Assembly (NCBI GenBank): GCA_009746045.1
Contig: RPFO01000127.1
Location: forward strand, 1,291,538 to 1,355,537
Reading direction: 5' to 3'
Source of the DNA: Mesostigma viride
Taxonomy: Eukaryota > Streptophyta > Mesostigmatophyceae > Mesostigmatales > Mesostigmataceae
Length of the DNA stretch: 64,000 bases
Shown here piece after piece: positions 57,624 to 64,000 of this stretch. Every line of letters starts with the position of its first letter. The stretch's first letter is position 1. Under the pieces are notes generated by a model. It ran no database searches and had not been told where the DNA came from. It worked only from the letters and a program-made list of their open reading frames with translations. Made by a program: the position numbers and the translations under genes.

Positions 57624-59615
57624 TAATTAATTAATTAATTAATTATCAACATCACTCCGTTGGGAGTAGATGTAGCACATAGCCCTGAGAAGGGGCATAT
57701 GGCTTTTAATACATTCTAGGCTACTTCATGCAAGGGTGGGAATGTAAGCTACCCCTGCTCTAGGTGCACCAGGGCACCCGCACCCTCATGGTCTATCACG
57801 CTATGCCCGGGTAAGGGGGGAGCATGCCTGTGAGGGGGAAGATCATCATGGCTATGCAAAAACTAGAGCGTGGCATCTCAGCAGAGAGCAGCTCTCTGCA
57901 TGGGCACAGCATTACTAAATAAAACTAGGCATCGTCTGGAGTGTGGCTCATCATAGGCACACATGTACATGACTAAAAAGGCTAGGCCTAAGCTGGTATA
58001 GTGCCTGTAGTAGGCGGGCATGTACAAGGCCACTGTCTAACTATTCTACACTACTGCTGTATTCCCCTAGGCTGGGGCTGGAGTTGCTGGGGCCGCGGTG
58101 GTCGAGGGGGTCGCTTGCCAGGGCTTGTGGCCGACGTAGATGGCCGCCCCCTTCCAGTACACCGGCTGGCCCGCCTTGGTCTGCCGGAGCTGGGTGTAGG
58201 TCGGCCATAGCTCCCGTCGCCGTTGTTGCTGGGCCAGGGTCAAGTCGTCGTCCACGGTGAAGGGAGTATTCGCGAGCCGCTTGCGGCGTCTGAGAAACGA
58301 AAGCTTGTCCGCTGGGCTATCAAAGATGAGAAGAAGCGGAGGCGCCCCTGCCTTACCCCGCGCGCGGGGGAGGCGGTGGGCGGTCAGCTTGATCTCACCA
58401 AGAAGGCCCATGCGTGCAAGGATTTTGCTCTCAAACGCACGTGCAAGCTTCTCGGAATTCTCACCTTCTTCCATGTCCAAGTTCTTGAGTATGGCGTTGA
58501 GGCTGCGCTTGGCGAGCTCGGCCTCCTCGCGGAGGTCAAGCGTCTGCCGCTGGAGCTGGGCTGCGACGGCGGAGGTGGTGGAGGTGGTATGTTGCTTAAG
58601 CATGTCCGCCCAGGTCGTGATGGGAGGAGCATCGCCGGCCGGGCCAGCCGAGGCTGGCTTGGCGGCAATGTCCTTCACTGCCTGGGCGGTGAGGCCTGCC
58701 GTGTTCTGCAAGACCTCGATAGCGATTGCATTATCCTTGAGGCGCTGGTCGATGTCGCGGAGCTGGGCGGTGATGGAGTCGGTGGAGGCGGAGGGGGGGG
58801 GGGGTGGAGGCGAGGAGGGTGGCGGTGGCGGTGGGGATGGTGGGAAGCTCAGCAGCCAGCGTGCCACCAATTGCCGCCACATCTGCGGCAAGAGGGGTCA
58901 CGTGCTGCTCGAAAGCTTCCTTGAGGAGGGTGCGGATGGTGGCTTCGGTGGGGAAGGTGGGGGGGGCGGTTTGGAAGCCCAGATCTCGGCTTCGGAGCGG
59001 CCAACAAGGGAGCAGAGGGCGAAGCGTTGGAGGTTGGGGCGACTCATGCGGGGAAGGACGGGGAGAGTCTCGGCGGGGTCGACAAGCTGGCCAGTACCAG
59101 GCCCGCGGCCGCGGTTGTGGGACGTGAGGTACACGCACAGGGCTAGAAGCGAGGCGTGATTGCCGTGAAACACGTCTTCCATGAACCGACTGGGGCTGCG
59201 TTGCCAGAAGCCGGAGCTGTTGACGTCGAAGGAGGTCTCTTCCCAGGGCGGCTCAGCAGAGCGACTGCGCTTAGGATCAGGCGATGTAGATGGCGAGGCA
59301 AGCCCGGAAGGCTGGGCGAGCACCAGTGCACGACGAGTGTCACCGTTGCCATCTGGGCCGGTGGGCGAAGCTGCAGCCGAAGCTGCAGGCGTATTTTCAT
59401 TGCCGAGCGCAGCCGCCAGGCTGCGTTGCGTCGAGAGGCGTTTGCTCATCGTATATTGCGTAATAGCGTCGGAAAATTATATCAGCATGTGCGTCGTAGA
59501 AAGACGCATCGATTGTGATATTCACGGCTAAATTCGGTGCTCAAACGTGAAAGTTATGAGCTCCGCCGTCAGCCATGGCTATCTCGTGGCTCGTGGCTCG
59601 TGGCCGTCAGAAATG
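57624..59615 (-). mobile_element. Second intact ORF1-only (HAL1-like) retroelement, 1992 bp
   Basis: Perfect 11-bp target duplication GCATTTAGCAT (57613-57623 and 59616-59626). On the minus strand it runs from a 5' UTR with triplicated CACGAGC and ATGGCTGACGGCGG, through ORF1 (59449-58067), a roughly 420-bp 3' UTR and the terminal hairpins (rc of 57655-57690), to a TTAATT tail at 57624-57645. It has the same structure as 17173-19235 but a different ORF1 N-terminus. Confidence 0.88.
58067..59449 (-). pseudogene. ORF1p of the ORF1-only element (one frameshift)
   Basis: ATG at 59449 begins MSKRLSTQRSLAAALGNEN and a 180-residue N-terminus (FMEDVFHGNHASLLALCVYL, LQRFALCSLVGRSEAEIW). Near 58900 the frame must move to the one ending at 58067. 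That part carries HVTPLAADVAAIGG-like sequence, a Pro-rich low-complexity tract, heptads (QLRDIDQRLKDNAIAIEVLQ), TWADMLKQHTTSTT, LTAHRLPRARGKAGAP, ADKLSFLRRRKRL, TVDDDLTLAQQQRRREL and YWKGAAIYVGHKPWQA. The C-terminal half is about 85-90% similar by eye to 20440-21154. As in the other intact element, a single shift separates the N- and C-terminal halves. Confidence 0.78.
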
Positions 59616-60545
59616 GCATTTAGCATGCCAGCCACAAACTACACGAAATTGTACGAAATAGCTAGGAATCTGACGATGCAACCGAAAGAAATGGAGCGCT
59701 TCCTGCAGGGAAACTGCCCGAAAAAAAGGCGAAAGGCCGACGTTAATGCACCTGCCTGCAAGGAAATGTTTCATGCATAAACTGGCACGCAAGTTCGAAC
59801 AATAAAAGACATCATCCATTGATCAGGCGAACAAGGAAGGTGCGCCTTCCGTGAATACGTCGAAGGCGACATGCGCAGGCCTGCGTAGGTTCTTACCTTG
59901 AATGCCGGAAATGTAAAAGAAACCGGGAAGCTTCGGCACAAACTCGACAACACCATTAAGTTAGCTTCATAATCGCTCTTTAGAGCCTACGTTGCCTCAC
60001 AATAGCTGCCGTAAACCTGCATTAAATTTCATGATCCGCAAGAGAAATTATATCCTGGACCCCCGCGCCCGTAGCCGTTCGAGAAATTAGCGGTATTGCA
60101 AACCGTAAACTTTCCGCCACGAAATGAGGTCATCAACTAATCTTCTGCGAAATTCAATCATTTTTTCTAGCTGTTTACGTGCCATATCGATTAATATTGC
60201 ATAAAGGCATGCCGCCATGGCCACTTCCGCGAGGGTTGAGCGGTCCGGGCACACATTATACACCGTACGGACGGTACCGCGAATTTTTTGGCGCGGAAAA
60301 TATTCGGCGCGCCACGTCCCCTTAACTCTAAGCTAATCTAGAAAACCCTAACTACTCTACTCAGCAAAGCGCCCCTCCCCCCTGGGGGGGAGGGGACTTC
60401 ACCACAGCTAGGGGCTGGCGTGTGAGCCTGGACAATCATCTTCCACCTCTTCTCGTTCTGCATAGCAGTCCAAGCAAGAGAGAGGGAGTGAATGCGGTGT
60501 TCAAACTGCATGAGCCGGGACCACTAGGTCGGCCAGCAATTTGGT

Positions 60546-61171
60546 CCAACAATGCGACATGCAAATTGATGCGGATAAGATATATACGAGCAGGCTCGAG
60601 CTATACCATTTAGTCCAGATTCTCCAGCACTATATCGATTTATGGCGCTGGTTGTCTAGATCAATGATATAGGCGCAGATCAGGCCGGGGGCCGGCCTAA
60701 AGTCTCAGCTTATTCACAGATCGTCAATCCCAGATTTGAATGCTCCGCGGCTCTTGTAGCATGGGCCAGCATGTACTATGATAATGACTTAATTACGTAA
60801 GCATATGTTTTTGAGATACTCATATTCCATGCATCCATACACATTCGTCCCATGGTGCACACGCTTCCCGCATCCGCCTTCACAGCCCTGCCGCTGCAAT
60901 GTGCACTCACGCCACTATGCACGGGCGGCACAAGGAGCCAGCTGCCACGACTCAATAGTGCATACCGGGGCTTGCCATGCAGATACGGTTCTCGAGAGCC
61001 ATGCGCAGCTGGCGTGCCATTGACGGGGAAAAGATACAAGCTGACTCTTAGCCACCAAATCGACCACGCCACACACCACGGTTGGATGATTCCGTGGCAT
61101 GTGCTAATCCGGCTGATGCAATTGCACAGCATTGGTGACCCCGCGCACAGCACGCTTGATGTGCCATCCAA
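60546..61171. other. Region between LINE fragment and pfkB gene
   Basis: A diverged inverted piece of the dispersed repeat (AGGCTCGAGCTATACC ... GGCGCTGGTTGTCTAG) lies at about 60593-60655. The rest shows no gene and presumably includes the 3' UTR of the pfkB gene. Confidence 0.4.
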
Positions 61172-64000
61172 TCATGACCGTTTCCTGGCGGACGCCTTGG
61201 CCTTGGACTCATCCAGCATCGCCAGCGCGGCCAACGCGTTCCGTCGCTCCTCGGCCGCGTTCCGCCCCGCGATGCGCCCCATCGTCTCCGCCGCCTCAAT
61301 GTGCTGCTGCAGGAGCGCCCGGATGGTGGCCTCATCCGCCACGTTGCGCCCCGCGCCTTGCCGCATCGCGGTGGCCGCACCCAGCGCGTTGGCAAGCGCG
61401 ATGGTCGGGCCAAGCTCTGCGCGCTCGTAGACGGAGTGCAGTCCCACAGGCACGGGGAAGAGTCACAGGCACAAGTCAGAGGCCCAGTCAGGATGAGAGT
61501 GGAGTGACTGAGAGCGGTGTGTGCATGTGTGTGCTTGCGCGGGTTGGTGCACGCGTGTGCGCGAGTGCGATTTCGTGCATGAGTGCGTGTTTCATGATGC
61601 GCCGTATAACTGCAGAACTGGAGAAAACGTCGCAAACAGGTGTGGTGGACCGGCCGCACTATGGGTCAAGACTCATAAACCAGTGCTGGGCGGATGAATC
61701 TTATGCCGTGCAGCACTACAGGCAGCGGAGCACTATCGGCAATGCAAGGCGAGGATTGATCAGGGGCTGGGAAACGGGAGGAAAGTGACCCCCCCCCCCC
61801 CCCCAAGCATTTGTGATGGAACTCTGATGGACACTATGGTAAACAATGAGGCTGCCTGATCACCGCATCTGCTTACGAGCCTGCCAAGTCTGCATGTAAC
61901 TTTGCAAAAGCTGGCACGTCATCATGACATGGGCAAAACAGCCAGGCACACACCAAGCACTTTTCCCCACCACATCACACCGGGAAGGACATGCTAATTT
62001 GGATGCAGCACGAGTGGTACTCCCTGGAAGCTGCGCACTGCACAGTGGGGATTGCACCGACACGCTCACACTGCCGATCGCCTCACAAACACGCCGCCCA
62101 CTCCCTATCGCTTTCACCATAAGTGCTAAAGGCAGTAAAAGACCCCACATTGGAGCGAAGCACCTCACACTGCGCCTCTACGCACCAGCGCCCCTGCAGT
62201 AGCCGAGCACCACCGCGGCGGCAAAGCTGTCGCCGCAACCGACGGTGTCCGCCACCTCCACCTGCAGCGCGGCCTGGCGGTGGACGGTGCCGTTGCGGCG
62301 GATGACCTGGCAGCCGTCCGCTCCCAGCTTGACGACCACCCTGGGGGATGTCAAGCGTTGTGGGGAGGAATGGGGCAAGGTGAGTAGAAATGAGGGGAGA
62401 TGGGTAGAGGTGACGAGAGATGGGTAGAGATGTAAAAAGGTGGGTAGAGGCGAGGCGAGGCGAGGCGAGGCGAGGCGAGGCGAGGCGAGGCGAGGCGAGG
62501 CGAGGCGAGGCGAGGCGAGGCGAGGCGAGGCGAGGCGAGGAGAGGCGAGGAGAGGCGAGGAGAGGCGAGGAGAGGCGAGGAGAGGCGAGGAGAGGCGAGG
62601 AGAGGCGAGGAGAGGTGAGGAGAGGTGAGGAGAGCTGAGGAGAGGTGAGGAGAGGTGAGGTGAGGTGAGGAGAGGTGAGGGCAAGTGGGATGACATGAGA
62701 AGAGAGTAGAGATGAGGAGAGATTGTGGGAGCAGGAAGAAGATGAGGTTCGCACCGAGGCACAGCAACTGCTGGCAAGGGGGCAATAATCCCATGCCCTG
62801 CTGAATAATGGCCAGGAAGCCGATATGGTGGCGTTGTACCGTCCGCTGACAGGACATGAGGACATCTTCCTAACAGCCCGGTGTGTGGACACTTCCCTAA
62901 CGAGGGTGCCTGCCGATGGACCCAAGTGTGACACATCCATGCGCCCTGTGGTGCCCTCGCACTACCGCAAGGCGACACGTCAAAACTCTGCACCGAAAAC
63001 AGCCATCCAGTCAACTGCGTGGGAACGCCCTGTGCAAATGGGCACAGGGAAGTTCTTGGGGCGCATAGAAAAGGCTCTGACTTCCAGCGTTCCGTTTGCC
63101 TTGCACAGAACCGTGCTCATCGAAAACAATATTAGTTCTTGGATCGAAACTCGCTGATGGCACGACCAGCACTCGAGCGCACAACGCACAAGTGTGCACA
63201 AACACCACATCAAGCGCCGGCGAGGCACGCACCAGTCCAGCGTGTGACTGCGGTGGAAGAGGATGGAGGCCACCTCCGCGGGCTCCGTGGCGCCCGTTAT
63301 AGCGTGGGCCTGCGGGGGGCCATGGAGTCGGGCAAGCGGCAAGACGCCATGGCATCAAAAAATAAAAAGCACGTGGGTACTGATTAAAGAACCTTCAACC
63401 CCCTGCAAAAGTTGCGGTTGGCCTCATGAGCCACTCCAGGGATACAGGGGAAGGAGAGAAGAGCAGGGCATAATGGTGAGGTGGGGCCCAATCATATGGC
63501 AGACGGGGTGACAGGCCAACACACGCAGCGACTTTCTAGTACTAGTATTCCCGCCCAAGTTAAGTCTTCCTATTATGCCCCCTCCCCCTCCACCCATGAT
63601 GCTCGCCAGCAACAGAGAGTTGCGGGTAGGTGTTCGCATGGGGGCCATGGGTGTGTGCACCACCCAGTCACTATAAATAGGGAAAACATGAATCGTGGGA
63701 GTACACAACCGAGCGCAAGCGTCCGCACATGTGCCACGACTACGCACCTCATCCAGCGTAATGTGGCCATCCACCTCGTACAGCCAACACTGACGACGGC
63801 AACTAATCGAGCAAAACTACTCGAATAAACACCTCCTCTGTATCATTTGCACTCACTACGTTTAAACTTTCACACGCAGGGACTATGGTGACTACAGTGA
63901 CCACCCATCTCATTCAGCATGTAATGACTACTCATCTGGTCAAGCGTGCAGTGACAACCCACCTCATCCAGCGTATAGTGACCATCAACCACCATCGCAC
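61172..64000 (-). CDS. pfkB-family carbohydrate kinase, 3' exons (5' end outside window)
   Basis: Three C-terminal exons join in phase on the minus strand: 63309-63233 (AHAITGATEPAEVASILFHR, HTLDW), 62340-62186 (VVVKLGADGCQVIRRNG, then ADTVGCGDSFAAAVVLGYCR) and 61416-61172 (ELGPTIALANALGAATAMRQ, GAGRNV, TGA at 61174-61172). DTxGxGDxF with Asp in GCGDSF is the pfkB signature 2, containing the catalytic base and anion hole. The GAGRNVA ending is typical of plant pfkB kinases. A ribokinase-like small-molecule kinase is expected; the substrate is unknown. The N-terminal half is missing. A possible earlier exon (EVDGHITLDE, GTGCGT donor near 63743) is not proven. Confidence 0.85.
62443..62690 (+). 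repeat. (GGCGA)n / (GGAGAGGCGA)n array in pfkB intron
   Basis: About eighteen perfect GGCGA pentamers (62447-62538) pass into about nine GGAGAGGCGA decamers, then degenerate GAGGTGAGGA units. All purines lie on the + strand, so the template of this minus-strand gene is purine-rich. Long Arg-Gly-Glu and Ser-Pro-Arg-Leu frames are artefacts. Confidence 0.95.
63740..64000 (-). repeat. Tandem repeat upstream of pfkB exons
   Basis: On the minus strand, units of about 33-36 bp with GGTCACTATACGCTGGATGA recur at 63970-63998, 63935-63965, 63900-63930 and, separated, at 63745-63775 (GGCCACATTACGCTGGATGA). In one frame they read DGHYTLDE / DGHITLDE. It may be a repeated exon or an intronic minisatellite and runs off the window. 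Confidence 0.55.

Larger units (their letters stand above)
56434..60321. mobile_element. TTAA-flanked DNA element 2 (piggyBac-like termini)
   Basis: TTAA on both sides (56430-56433, 60322-60325). Ends GGGGAGGTGGCACC at the left and GGGGACGTGGCGCG at the right, read inward, the same pair as element 1 but in the opposite orientation. 56434-57610 matches the reverse complement of 14890-16065. The right 130 bp matches 13791-13910 (TCGCGGTACC, GGCGCGGAAAATATT). It is interrupted by a 1992-bp ORF1-only retroelement. Without that it is about 1.9 kb. No transposase was recognised. Confidence 0.82.
56337..60545 (-). mobile_element. Minus-strand LINE 3' fragment, split by TTAA element 2
   Basis: 56337-56429 is the reverse complement of the LINE hairpin end and 3' UTR (GACTCCGTTGGGAG, AGCCGCGAAAACCGAACTAA). 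60326-60545 continues it (CTCTAAGCTAATCTAGAAAA, then the RT C-terminus on the minus strand: a KKIVQAHTP-like segment and TAMQ). The best match is the copy at 11535-12045. The interruption is a TTAA-flanked element. Confidence 0.75.

Noticed and set aside
62083..63014. Frames of 168-285 aa rich in Ser-Pro-Arg-Leu, and plus-strand Arg-Gly-Glu repeats
   Set aside because: They come from the (GGCGA)n intronic array; only the exon at 62340-62186 within them is supported.

Overview
This is nuclear DNA from an intron-rich eukaryote. A green alga is the best fit: the UBE2W-type E2 ends like plant UBC15-18, there are GT29 sialyltransferase-like genes and a plant-style pfkB kinase, splicing is GT-AG, and introns are full of simple repeats. 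The lineage is inference only. No bacterial operon, CRISPR array, rRNA or tRNA gene was found by eye.

Four host genes could be traced exon by exon with matching splice phases: a secreted LamG plus GT29-like glycosyltransferase (1044-4881, +), a type II membrane GT29 sialyltransferase-like protein (40000-35629, -), a UBE2W/UBC16-type ubiquitin-conjugating enzyme (40630-45556, +), and the 3' part of a pfkB carbohydrate kinase that runs off the right edge (>64000-61172, -).

Nearly everything else is nested mobile DNA. 5182-9488 holds two copies of an endonuclease/reverse-transcriptase LINE. 9493-20388 is a stack of LINE and ORF1-only fragments. It contains a 1.8 kb element with palindromic ends, a TTAA-flanked element (13791-16065), and an intact 2.06 kb ORF1-only retroelement with a 13-bp target duplication (17173-19235). 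A LINE whose ORF1 and RT are fused in frame begins at 20389. It is split by an 11.8 kb CACTA-like transposon (21155-32976), which is itself split by a second 7.4 kb CACTA-like transposon (25500-32926). The LINE resumes at 32979 and ends near 34477.

46730-56299 is an LTR retrotransposon (minus strand, nearly identical LTRs, decayed interior) carrying a hAT-like element (51979-53594). 56337-60545 is a minus-strand LINE fragment split by a second TTAA element (56434-60321), which is split in turn by a second intact ORF1-only element (57624-59615, 11-bp target duplication).

The most interesting signals are these. (1) The paired CACTA elements have subterminal arrays built on GTGAGAAA in one and GTGACAAA in the other. 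(2) The ORF1-only retroelements share only their 3' stem-loop tail with the LINE, which suggests mobilisation in trans. (3) A short motif, GTCGCCATGGCCACYTCCGC, recurs near the ends of transposons that otherwise look unrelated.
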